A stretch of DNA of 64,000 nucleotides from Hymenobacter sedentarius (GTDB lineage Bacteria; Bacteroidota; Bacteroidia; Cytophagales; Hymenobacteraceae), in assembly GCF_001507645.1 (NCBI RefSeq), contig NZ_CP013909.1:3844001-3908000 (forward strand). Reading direction: 5' to 3'. Under the pieces are notes generated by a model. That model was not told the origin of the DNA and made no database searches. It worked only from the letters and a program-made list of their open reading frames with translations. The translations under genes were made by a program, and so were the position numbers. Shown here piece after piece: positions 8,649-16,596 of the stretch (the first letter of the stretch is position 1; the number at the start of each line of letters is the position of its first letter).

Positions 8649-9803
8649 CTACCGCAGTACGACTTTACTAACTGCTACTTTCTCCCCTACTTGCACCCGC
8701 ACCAGGTAAGTGCCCGCGGCGAGGTCGGCGGTATCGAAGCGCTTGCTTTGCGCGCCTGCACCTTTCACGCCGCTCTCCACCACGCGAACCGTGCGGCCCA
8801 AGAGGTCGTTGAGTTCGATACGAACCGGAGCAGTCGCGGTTTCAACGCGGTACGAAACCGTGGTTGAGCCAGAAGCAGGGTTCGGGAATACGCCAATGGC
8901 AACCGATGCTTCGTTGGCGGCCTTGGTGGGGAGTACGGTGCCCGTAGCGGTCAACGAGAGGGTGGCGGCCTGACGGCCCGGTACGTTCGCGAAGTTTACC
9001 GTGGGCGCATCCCCCAGGTTGCCGTTGCCCGTGGGGGTAGTGGTGGCCTGCGGGATGTAATCGCTGGACAAGAAACCGCCGTCACCATTGTTCTGCAATA
9101 CGAATACCTGCAGCGTAGAGGTTGCCAGGGCGCCAATTGCGGCCCGGTCTAGCTCAATTTCCCAACCGTAGGTTCCCGCTCCCCCATAGTCGGTGGTGGT
9201 ATTGGCAGGAATAGCCCCGGGGTTTGCTGAGAGCTTGCCACCAGTGGCGTTTTTATAAGCAACCCGGGCCGTGGCCAGCATGGGAAAAGCAACATCGGTA
9301 GCCAGCATGCTGGCCGTGCCGTCGCCGGCAATGGGCGTTGTGCCGGTCAGGTTTTTGCTGGTGACCGCAGTGGCCGTGTAGGTAGCGCCTTCAATCTTAT
9401 AGCCGGTGCCGTCGCTACGCAAGGCCAGGGCGAGGTCAACGGGCAGGTCCATTTTGGCTACCATCTTCTCAAATGAGGTACCGGCGGCACCTGCTGGCAA
9501 CGACGTTCCCACGGGCACGCCGGTGGTGGCGGGCAGGTCCAGGAAGAGCTGAAACGAGTTGCCGTTGGGCTCCACCGTGCCGCCCACAAAGAAGTAGACC
9601 TTTGTAGCGGTGCTAGCGGCATATAAGCTAAGCAGTCCGGCATCGCCAAAGCCGCGGGGATTGGTGTACTTGCCAACCAAGACGTAGTTGCCCGAAGTCA
9701 GCTCCGCGGTGTTCAGCACTCCGTCGACGGTGACCTGTGCGTGAGCGCCAAAAGTTGCGGCCGACATAAGTCCGGCCGCAGCAAGGGTAAACAGTTTTTT
9801 CAT
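8649..9803 (-). CDS. Secreted protein with T9SS type A sorting domain, CBM9/DOMON-like N-terminus
   Basis: The start at 9803 gives a signal peptide (MKKLFTLAAAGLMSAATFGAHA) and 384 residues; the longer reading from 9890 is rejected because it hides the signal. The mature protein opens with VTVDGVLNTAEL, the form usual for CBM9/DOMON-like surface domains, and has an all-beta body (KVYFFVGGTVEPNGNSFQLF, WEIELDRAAIGAL). The last ~80 residues are a T9SS sorting domain (GVFPNPASGSTTVSYRVE, LNDLLGRTVR, LAAGTYLVRVQVG). It is therefore predicted to cross the outer membrane by T9SS. Its place between the SusE/F-like gene and the amylase suggests a carbohydrate-related role; this is inference. Confidence 0.8.
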   Translation of the reverse strand: MKKLFTLAAAGLMSAATFGAHAQVTVDGVLNTAELTSGNYVLVGKYTNPRGFGDAGLLSLYAASTATKVYFFVGGTVEPNGNSFQLFLDLPATTGVPVGTSLPAGAAGTSFEKMVAKMDLPVDLALALRSDGTGYKIEGATYTATAVTSKNLTGTTPIAGDGTASMLATDVAFPMLATARVAYKNATGGKLSANPGAIPANTTTDYGGAGTYGWEIELDRAAIGALATSTLQVFVLQNNGDGGFLSSDYIPQATTTPTGNGNLGDAPTVNFANVPGRQAATLSLTATGTVLPTKAANEASVAIGVFPNPASGSTTVSYRVETATAPVRIELNDLLGRTVRVVESGVKGAGAQSKRFDTADLAAGTYLVRVQVGEKVAVSKVVLR

Positions 9804-10026
9804 GTGGGTTTTTGGGTTGAAAAGTGGTATTCGATACAGATGCGGTTCTTGCGTGCAAAATACAGCATAATTCGCCGGTGCACCATTCAAATGTTATAAA
9901 GTAACACTCAGAATTATTGTTTTATTATTTTCTGGGTTCGGCGAAATTCAATTTTACGCATTGCATTCGCAATGGCTGGGCATTTTCAATACGAGCCATC
10001 TAGCTGCCGGTTTCATAGCTGGGCCT

Positions 10027-10034
10027 TACTTTCG
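10027..10034 (+). promoter_or_regulatory. Possible -7 box of the sugar kinase gene
   Basis: TACTTTCG matches TAnnTTTG at 7 of 8 positions and lies 30 bp before the kinase ATG. No clear -33 TTG is seen. Confidence 0.3.
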
Positions 10035-10063
10035 CCCCACTGTCCCACTCGTAACTATAGCTT

Positions 10064-10909
10064 ATGATTCTGATTGCCGACGGCGGCTCAACCAAGTGCA
10101 GCTGGTGCCTGCTCGATGATACCAAAAACCGCGTTTACTTCAACACCGAAGGCTACAACCCCGATTTCGTGGATACGGCGGCGATTGCGGCATCACTCAC
10201 CCAAAACCTGCCCGATACGCTCCAGCGCGACAAGGTAACAGAAGTGCACTTCTACGGCGCCGGCGTGTCGTCGGCGCTCAAGGCCGAGGTGATTGCGGCG
10301 GCGCTGCGGCAGCTGTTCCCCCAAGCCAAGGCCACGGTGACGGAAGACCTGCTGGCCGCTGCCCGCGCGCTGCTGGGCCGCAAGCCAGGTTTTGCTGCCA
10401 TTCTGGGCACCGGCACCAATTCCTGCCTCTACGATGGCCAGAAAATCACCTACAACGTGGATTCGCTCGGCTACTTCCTGGGCGATGAGGGCTCGGGGTC
10501 GTTCTTTGGCAAGCGCCTGCTGCGCGACTACCTGCGCGGCCTGCTGCCCGATGGCCTGCAGGAAATTTTCCGCGAGACGTATTCGCTGGGCTCGCGCAAC
10601 GACATCCTCGACCGGCTCTACAACCAACCCCTGCCCAACCGCTACCTGGCCAACTTCGCCAAGTTTGCCTACGACCACAATAACGTGAGCTACTGCCGCG
10701 AAATCGTGCTCGATGGCTTCGAGACGTTCTTCCAGAACCTGGTGCTGCACTACCCCCGCTACCAGGACTACACCTTCAACTGCGTGGGCTCGGTGGGCTA
10801 CAACTTCCGCGACGTGCTGACGCAGGTGGCCCGCGGCCACGGCATGGAAGTCGGCAAGATTATCCGCTCGCCTATCGATGACTTGGTGACTTACCACGAG
10901 CACGAATAG
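10064..10909 (+). CDS. BadF/BadG-type ATPase, probable N-acetylglucosamine kinase
   Basis: 281 residues of the ASKHA kinase fold. The phosphate-1 loop is IADGGSTKCSW (residues 4-14). The phosphate-2/adenosine region is AAILGTGTNSCLYDG, followed by SLGYFLGDEGSGSFFG, typical of GlcNAc kinase-like BadF proteins. The C-terminal VGSVGYNFRDVLTQVA contributes to nucleotide binding. Family members phosphorylate amino sugars with ATP in the cytoplasm; the exact sugar is not shown. It lies between two exported proteins of the glycan locus and is followed by its own terminator. Confidence 0.85.
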   Translation: MILIADGGSTKCSWCLLDDTKNRVYFNTEGYNPDFVDTAAIAASLTQNLPDTLQRDKVTEVHFYGAGVSSALKAEVIAAALRQLFPQAKATVTEDLLAAARALLGRKPGFAAILGTGTNSCLYDGQKITYNVDSLGYFLGDEGSGSFFGKRLLRDYLRGLLPDGLQEIFRETYSLGSRNDILDRLYNQPLPNRYLANFAKFAYDHNNVSYCREIVLDGFETFFQNLVLHYPRYQDYTFNCVGSVGYNFRDVLTQVARGHGMEVGKIIRSPIDDLVTYHEHE

Positions 10910-10998
10910 GAACTGCTTCTGACGCCCATATTGAACCGCAGCAGCCCAAGCTGACACCCGGATTATTGAGCTGAAAAGCTTGGTTGCTTACTTCATAG

Positions 10999-11031
10999 AA
11001 AAGGCCCGCCGTGTAGTACGGCGGGCCTTTT
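10999..11031. terminator. Bidirectional terminator between kinase and GH13 genes
   Basis: A 13-bp stem (AAAAGGCCCGCCG) with a 7-base loop is flanked by A and T runs. It sits between the convergent ends of the kinase (+) and GH13 (-) genes and can serve both. Confidence 0.85.
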
Positions 11032-11055
11032 TGCTGTCCGAGGCAGCGGGTTGAG

Positions 11056-13920
11056 CTAGTTGACTACCAGGCGCAGCATTTGCTGGCGGCTGTCGGCCCG
11101 CAGCTGCACGATGTAGACACCCGGGGCAAGCTTGCCGAGCGGCAGCTCACGGGTGTGAGCGCCGGCTGCTTCGCGAACGACGGGCAGGGTTAGTACACTT
11201 TGGCCCAGCACGTTGCGCACCGTGAGCTGCACGGGCGCGCCGGTGAGCAGCTCGTACTGCACGGTGGTGGTGCCGCTGGCGGGGTTTGGGGCGGCGGTCA
11301 GGTGGAAGGCATTGGCCGTTTCCTGGCCGGGGCGGGTGGCCAGCAAGGTGCTGCGCTGGATGCGGCGCGAGGTGTATACGGCGTAGTCGCCGGGCTGCAG
11401 GCTAATGGGCGCATTCACGTTGGATACCGTGATGCTGTCGCCGCTCAGGTAGTTGTACCACTTGCCGGTGGTCTGGAAGGCGGGGTCAATGGTGGTCGCC
11501 GTCACGTCGAAGTTGCCGATGATGGTGACGCTCACCGTGGCATCGGCGAGGTGGATGGACTTGGCAGCGCCGGCCAGGCTTTGGGTGTAGGACGTGGGCG
11601 TTTCAAACACCGGTTCCTTTTTCTTAAGCGCAATCAGGCTGCGGTACACGTCGTAGAGCTTGCGGCGGTTGGGGTCCTGGTAGTAGGGCCATACGGCGGG
11701 CTTGGCGCTGAGCTTGCACTGGTCGTTCGGGTAGGGCGTGGGCAGCGTGCCGTTCGAGCACATGAAGATGGACTTGTCGTAGCCCAACTCGCCAAACTGC
11801 CAAACCATTTTGGGGCCCGGCACGGTGAAGAAGAACGCGGCGGCGAGCTCCTGGCGGGCCAGCGCGGTCTTAAGGTCGCGGGTGGTGTAGGTGCCCGAGG
11901 AGTTGCCGAAGGTGAGGTTTTTGTACATCAGGCGCTCCTCGTCGTGGCTTTCCATGTAGGTAATCAGGTTGGGCTGGTTCCAGCCGCGGCCGCCCTGGGC
12001 GGTGCTGCCGTAGTAGCCGTAGCTGAAGTTGGAGCCGGGCAGGTAGCCCATGGTGGCCTCGTTGTAGTTGTAGTTGGCGTTGCCCCACAGCATGAAGCCG
12101 ACGTCGGACAGAGCCTTGCCTTCGCTATTGTCGGGGAAATGCTCCAGAATCGGGTACAGCGTGGGGTCGACGCTGACCATGTGCTGGTAGTAATCCTTCC
12201 AGATGTCGATGCGCGACTGGTCGTAGTTAGGGTAGGTGCTGGTAGTGGTGATTTTCTGCGAAAAGCCACCGGCCAGGTCGAACCGGTAGCCGTCTATCTT
12301 GTATTCCTGCAGCCAGAACGACATCACCTGCTTCGAGAAATACCGCGTGAACGGGCTCTCGTGGTTCATGTCGTTGTACACGTTGTAGGGGTGCGTGGCG
12401 TCGCGGTTGAACCAGGGGTTATCGGCCGACGGCTTGCCGCCGCTCTCGTACAGCTGCACCATGGGGCTCTGGCCGGTGGAGTGGTTGAGCACCATGTCGA
12501 GAATCACGGCGATGCCACGGCGGTGGGCTTCGTCGATGAACTGCTTCAGGGCTTCCTTGGTGCCGTAGTATTTGTCGGGCGCGAAGTAGAAATCGGGGCT
12601 GTAGCCCCAGTTGTCGTTGCCGTCGAACTCGTTGATGGGCATCAGCTCAATGGCGTTGATGCCCAGGCGCTTGATATAGTTGAGCGTATCGCGCAGGGTC
12701 TGGTAGTCGTGGCGGGCCAGGAAGTCGCGCAGGTGCAGCTCGTAAATCACGAGGTCGGCGCGGCTGGGGCGCTGGAAGTTGGTGGTGCTCCACACGTAGG
12801 GCGCCTGGTTGGACTGCAGCACCGACACGATGCCCGTGGTCTTGCCCACCGGGTAAGGCTTCAGGTTGGGGTAGGTAGCGGCCGGAATGTACTGGTCATC
12901 GTTGGGGTCCAGAATCTTCTCCGAATACGGGTCGGCCACGCGCAGGGTGCCATCCACGAGGTACTGGTAGGCGTATTCGCGGCCGGGCGTGAGGCCGTCA
13001 ATCTGCACCCACCAGCGGTTGCCGTCGGGCGTGCGCTTCATGTAGCTGCTGTTGTCGGGCTGCCAGTTGTTGAACTCGCCAATGGCGTAGGCAAACTGCT
13101 TGTTGGGAGCCGTCAGGTTGAGAATCACCGACGTGCCGCCGGCCAGGTACGTAATGCCGTCCTTGGCTCCGGCCGGCAACGCGGCCGTGACCACCGGGGG
13201 CCGCACCACAAACACCAGCGAATCGGTGGACTGCGCGCTGCCGTTGTCAGCCTTAAACTTCACCACGCTGCGGCCCGCTTGTGCGGCCGTAACCGTGGTG
13301 GTAAGCGTGGTGGCATTGGCCTGTTGGGCTACCTGGGTGCCGTTGAGGCTAAAGGTCAGGGTAGCGGCCGCCGAAGCCGATCCGGTGATGGTGAGCTGGT
13401 CGTTGAGGTTGACAAACAGCGGATTGCCGCCGGCCGAGGTGGCGGGGCTGGTGATGCGGGCCGAGAGCCCGGCCGCGGTCACGTCCACAAAAATGTCGCC
13501 GCCGTTGGCCGCCCGGCCCACGATGGAGCCGCTTGCGTTTTTGAAAATCATGCCCAACCGCAGGATGGTTTCGCTGGCGGGCACCGGGTAAAAGGCGCGG
13601 GGCGTGAAGGTGATGTGGTAGAGGTTGGGGTTGGCGGCGTCGCGGGTCATCAGTGCGGCCGGGTCAGCCACCGAGAAGCTGGGGCTTTTCACGTTGCGCC
13701 ACGAGGTGTTGTTGGGGCTGAGGTTGGTCACCGTGCCGGTCCAGATGTAGACGTCGCCGGTGAAATCCTTAAGGGCGGCGTTGCCCTGGCTGGCGTCGAA
13801 ATTGATGGTAACCGGGGTGGTTTCAGTAAAGAAAACCGGCTGGGTCGTTACCACTTGGGCCTGGGCTGTCCAGGCCAGCAGTACCAATAGCAGGGTTGTT
13901 AAGCGTCGAAATGTTTGCAT
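11056..13920 (-). CDS. Secreted GH13 alpha-amylase-family enzyme with CBM48-like domain and T9SS tail
   Basis: The start at 13920 gives a signal peptide (MQTFRRLTTLLLVLLAWTAQA) and 954 residues. An N-terminal Bacteroidota amylase-associated beta domain (~20-260) is followed by a CBM48-like domain (~270-370, YAIGEFNNWQPDN). The GH13 barrel shows all four catalytic regions: DMVLNHS (~475), GYRFDLAGG with the nucleophile Asp (~545), LEHFPD with the acid/base Glu (~590) and MESHDEER (~656). The last ~80 residues are a T9SS sorting domain (AAPNPASGTTTVQYELLTG, LAPGVYIVQLRADS). It should act outside the cell on alpha-glucans, supplying the SusCD importer. Pullulanase or branching-type activity cannot be excluded. 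Confidence 0.92.
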   Translation of the reverse strand: MQTFRRLTTLLLVLLAWTAQAQVVTTQPVFFTETTPVTINFDASQGNAALKDFTGDVYIWTGTVTNLSPNNTSWRNVKSPSFSVADPAALMTRDAANPNLYHITFTPRAFYPVPASETILRLGMIFKNASGSIVGRAANGGDIFVDVTAAGLSARITSPATSAGGNPLFVNLNDQLTITGSASAAATLTFSLNGTQVAQQANATTLTTTVTAAQAGRSVVKFKADNGSAQSTDSLVFVVRPPVVTAALPAGAKDGITYLAGGTSVILNLTAPNKQFAYAIGEFNNWQPDNSSYMKRTPDGNRWWVQIDGLTPGREYAYQYLVDGTLRVADPYSEKILDPNDDQYIPAATYPNLKPYPVGKTTGIVSVLQSNQAPYVWSTTNFQRPSRADLVIYELHLRDFLARHDYQTLRDTLNYIKRLGINAIELMPINEFDGNDNWGYSPDFYFAPDKYYGTKEALKQFIDEAHRRGIAVILDMVLNHSTGQSPMVQLYESGGKPSADNPWFNRDATHPYNVYNDMNHESPFTRYFSKQVMSFWLQEYKIDGYRFDLAGGFSQKITTTSTYPNYDQSRIDIWKDYYQHMVSVDPTLYPILEHFPDNSEGKALSDVGFMLWGNANYNYNEATMGYLPGSNFSYGYYGSTAQGGRGWNQPNLITYMESHDEERLMYKNLTFGNSSGTYTTRDLKTALARQELAAAFFFTVPGPKMVWQFGELGYDKSIFMCSNGTLPTPYPNDQCKLSAKPAVWPYYQDPNRRKLYDVYRSLIALKKKEPVFETPTSYTQSLAGAAKSIHLADATVSVTIIGNFDVTATTIDPAFQTTGKWYNYLSGDSITVSNVNAPISLQPGDYAVYTSRRIQRSTLLATRPGQETANAFHLTAAPNPASGTTTVQYELLTGAPVQLTVRNVLGQSVLTLPVVREAAGAHTRELPLGKLAPGVYIVQLRADSRQQMLRLVVN

Positions 13921-14045
13921 TAGATAATGGTTGGTGGGATAGGAAAACTGGAGGAAAAGCCGCTTGCGCTGGGGCGCTGGCAAGCTCTACGGTGAAACGA
14001 CTGGCAAGATACGGCGGCGGCGTACCCGGCCGGTCGGGCCCGCCG

Positions 14046-14053
14046 TACCTTTG
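14046..14053 (+). promoter_or_regulatory. -7 promoter box of the DUF2279 gene
   Basis: TACCTTTG is an 8/8 match to TAnnTTTG and lies 18 bp before the ATG at 14072, implying a leader of about a dozen bases. Confidence 0.45.
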
Positions 14054-14071
14054 CCCTCTATTGTTGCCCGC

Positions 14072-15058
14072 ATGACGCCTTTTCTTCGCTTTCTGGTTCC
14101 ATTGCGGTTGTGGTATTTAGCTGGATTAGTGGCTGTGCTTTTGTTAGCTGCGCCCGAGAAGGCAAATGCCCAGATTATCCCCCACCCCGACAGCGCAGCC
14201 GCCGCAGCGCCGTTGCTTGGGCCGTCGCAGGCTGCCGCAGATGCCGCGGCGCAGCGCAAGCGCCGCCTGCGCCTGCTGCTGGGCGGCTCGGCGGTGGGCT
14301 ACAGCGTCATTTACACCGGTCTCACCACCTCCTGGTACACCGGCGAGCGGGTGCCGATGCATTGGTTCAACGACCTGCCCGAGTGGCAGCAGCTCGACAA
14401 GGCCGGCCACTTCTGGGGTTCGTTTCATGAAAGCCGCGGCGCCATCGACATGCTGCGTTGGGCTGGCCTGAGCGAAAAAAAAGCCATCTGGTACGGCTCC
14501 TTCGTGGGCTTCGCCATCCAGAGCCCGCTCGAGCTGCTCGACGGCCGCGACCCGGCCTACGGTGCCTCAGCTACCGACCTGGCGGCCAATTTCCTGGGCT
14601 CCTCGGCCCTGCTGGCCCAACAGCTGGCCTGGCACGACATCCGCATCATGCCGAAGTGGTCGTTTCACCTCACCGGCTACGCCCAGCAGCGGCCCAACGT
14701 GCTGGGCCGCACCGTGCCCGAGCGCTGGCTGAAGGACTACAACGGCCAAACCTACTGGCTCTGCACCGACGTGGGGGCCTTCCTGAAGCCCGGCAACCGC
14801 TGGCCGCGCTGGCTGCAGCCGGCCGTGGGCTACGGCGGCGAAGACATGGTATATAACGACGACGGTACCAACGCCGCCGCGGGCCTGCGCCCCTACCGCC
14901 AGCTGTATTTGTCGCTCGATGTGGATTTGCGCCGTATACCCACCCGCAGCGTGCTGCTTAAGCGGGTGTTCTACACCCTCAGCATTTTCCACCTGCCCGC
15001 CCCCGCCCTAGAATACAATGGACGCAACGGTTTTCAATTTCACGGGCTCTACCTGTAA
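14072..15058 (+). CDS. DUF2279 family membrane/envelope protein
   Basis: The start at 14072 (328 aa) places a hydrophobic signal-like segment at the N-terminus (MTPFLRFLVPLRLWYLAGLVAVLLLAA) and avoids a promoter-overlapping extension. The body contains the DUF2279 signature: GERVPMHWFNDLPEWQQLDK, AGHFWGSFHESRGAIDMLRW, GFAIQSPLELLDGRDPAYGA and SATDLAANFLGS. The family is of unknown function, distantly related to predicted periplasmic YfiM-like proteins, and often has short transmembrane helices. An 8/8 -7 promoter box lies just upstream. No operon partner is evident; the Smr gene follows after 133 bp with its own promoter box. Confidence 0.8.
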   Translation: MTPFLRFLVPLRLWYLAGLVAVLLLAAPEKANAQIIPHPDSAAAAAPLLGPSQAAADAAAQRKRRLRLLLGGSAVGYSVIYTGLTTSWYTGERVPMHWFNDLPEWQQLDKAGHFWGSFHESRGAIDMLRWAGLSEKKAIWYGSFVGFAIQSPLELLDGRDPAYGASATDLAANFLGSSALLAQQLAWHDIRIMPKWSFHLTGYAQQRPNVLGRTVPERWLKDYNGQTYWLCTDVGAFLKPGNRWPRWLQPAVGYGGEDMVYNDDGTNAAAGLRPYRQLYLSLDVDLRRIPTRSVLLKRVFYTLSIFHLPAPALEYNGRNGFQFHGLYL

Positions 15059-15109
15059 GGAAGCGTCCGCCGAAATCCGTTTGCAAACCCGTTCCACCCC
15101 TTCTAACCG

Positions 15110-15117
15110 TACTTTTG
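15110..15117 (+). promoter_or_regulatory. -7 promoter box of the Smr gene
   Basis: TACTTTTG is an 8/8 match to TAnnTTTG, 75 bp before the ATG at 15192. A TTTG at 15080-15083 could be the -33 box but the spacer (26 bp) is long. Confidence 0.4.
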
Positions 15118-15191
15118 AAGAACCCGACTGGCCCCGGCCGCTGTTTCTTGCTTCATAGCAACAGCCCCAGCCAGCGTAAATCAGTGATAAT

Positions 15192-16400
15192 ATGAACGTA
15201 GGAGATAGAGTGCGCCTGCTCACCGGCACCGAAGAAGGTATTGTAACCCGCCTGCTCGACAGCGAGCTGGTGGAAGTGGCCATCGACAACGATTTTACCA
15301 TACCCGTGCTGCGCCGCGAAGTGGTGGTAGTGGCCCAGGAAGAAGGCAACAACTTTGACCGCACCACCCCCGATTACCGCGTGGGCCAGGTGCCGGGCAA
15401 AAACGCCAACGCCAGCAAAAAAGACAAAAGCGCCGCCAAGCCCGTAGCGGCCCGGCCCGCTCAGCCCTCGCTGGCCGAGGCACTCGCCGCCGTGGCCTCC
15501 AGCGGCGCGGGAGTGGCCAAAATCAACACGCCCGCCCCGGGCGCCAAGCAGGCCCCGGCCGCCAAAGGCGTGTTTCTGGCGCTGGTGCACCAGTCGCCCG
15601 AGCTGCTGGGCGTCACGCTCATCAACAACACCGAAGCCGAGGTGCTCTACACCTACGGCGAGGAAACCAGCACCCGCCCCTACCGCGCCCTGGCCGCCGA
15701 CAAACTCGGCCCCAAGTCCACGACCAAGCCGCTCTCCTTCCTGCACATGAAGGATTTTGAGACCTGGCCGGCCGTTATTTTTCAGCTGCTGCCCCACCGC
15801 CTCAACGGCGACGCCGCCTACGAGCTGCTCACCAAGCGCCAGGCCTTCAAAGCCAGCACGTTCTACTCGAGCAACCGGCCCGCGCCCGTTATCGGCAAAG
15901 AGGCCTACCTGTTTCAGCTAGATGAAAAGCCCGCCGCAGCCATTGAGCCTGAGCAGCTAACGCAGGAAGCACCCGCTGCCCCGGCGCCTGCTCCGGCCAA
16001 ACCCGCCGGCGTAGATGCTGCCGCCCTCAAAGCCCAGCTCACCGGCGATGCGCCCGCCAAGCCCGCCGCCGTGGTAGCAGCCGCCACGCCCGCCCCCACC
16101 GGACCGGTAGTAGCCCCGCCCCACGAGTTCGACCTGCACCTGGAAGCCCTGCGGCCCAACCACAAAGAAGATCTGTCGAATACGGCCATTCTGCGCATTC
16201 AGCTCGATGCGTTTGAGGATGCGCTGAGCCGCGCGCTGGCCACCAACATGCACGAAATCGTGTTCATCCACGGCATGGGCAACGGCGTGCTGCGCAAGGA
16301 AATCCACCGCCAGTTGAGCCGGAACAAGGACATCAAGTTCTTCGAGGACGCCCGCAAGGAGAAATTCGGCTTCGGCGCCACGCTGGTGCGGCTGAAGTAG
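15192..16400 (+). CDS. DUF2027 and Smr domain protein (MutS2-like C-terminus)
   Basis: 402 residues. Residues 1-75 form a beta-rich KOW/SH3-like start (MNVGDRVRLLTGTEEGIV). After an Ala/Lys/Pro linker, residues ~125-260 match DUF2027 (VFLALVHQSPELLGVTLINN). A second Ala/Pro linker leads to the Smr domain (~315-402) with FDLHLEAL and the conserved IVFIHGMGNGVLRKEIH, then FGFGATLVRLK. Smr domains are small nucleases or nucleic-acid-binding modules. This domain order is a typical Bacteroidota arrangement; its role is unknown. The protein has no signal and should be cytoplasmic. A palindromic element follows 42 bp after the stop and may end transcription. Confidence 0.85.
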   Translation: MNVGDRVRLLTGTEEGIVTRLLDSELVEVAIDNDFTIPVLRREVVVVAQEEGNNFDRTTPDYRVGQVPGKNANASKKDKSAAKPVAARPAQPSLAEALAAVASSGAGVAKINTPAPGAKQAPAAKGVFLALVHQSPELLGVTLINNTEAEVLYTYGEETSTRPYRALAADKLGPKSTTKPLSFLHMKDFETWPAVIFQLLPHRLNGDAAYELLTKRQAFKASTFYSSNRPAPVIGKEAYLFQLDEKPAAAIEPEQLTQEAPAAPAPAPAKPAGVDAAALKAQLTGDAPAKPAAVVAAATPAPTGPVVAPPHEFDLHLEALRPNHKEDLSNTAILRIQLDAFEDALSRALATNMHEIVFIHGMGNGVLRKEIHRQLSRNKDIKFFEDARKEKFGFGATLVRLK

Positions 16401-16442
16401 CTTTTTACAGGTCTGCGCTTACCATTACCAAAAGTGCTTGCA

Positions 16443-16536
16443 AACGTCATGCTGAGCGCAGTCGGAGCATCTCTACCGGGGAAGTAATTATTTACTCTCG
16501 CGGTAGAGATGCTTCGACTGCGCTCAGCATGACGTT
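16443..16536. repeat. Palindromic GTCATGC-type element, copy A
   Basis: Two 36-bp arms (16443-16478 and 16501-16536) are inverted with one mismatch around a 22-bp centre. The arms begin AACGTCATGCTGAGCGCAGT. It lies between the Smr and M1 peptidase genes and ends in TTCTTTT. The same family recurs at 19403, 30143, 36178 (two nested copies), 43565, 45385 (diverged) and 51022. Confidence 0.9.
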
Positions 16537-16596
16537 CTTTTATCAATGGTACTTACCTACCATACTCCCCACTACTCGCAATTCTTGTTCTGTTCC

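Noticed and set aside
11200..13890. 896-aa plus-strand open frame across the GH13 gene
   Set aside because: Antisense shadow of the amylase, with no recognisable motif.
16443..16536. Repeats considered as a CRISPR array
   Set aside because: Repeats are inverted pairs at scattered loci, not regular direct repeats with spacers, and no cas gene is present.
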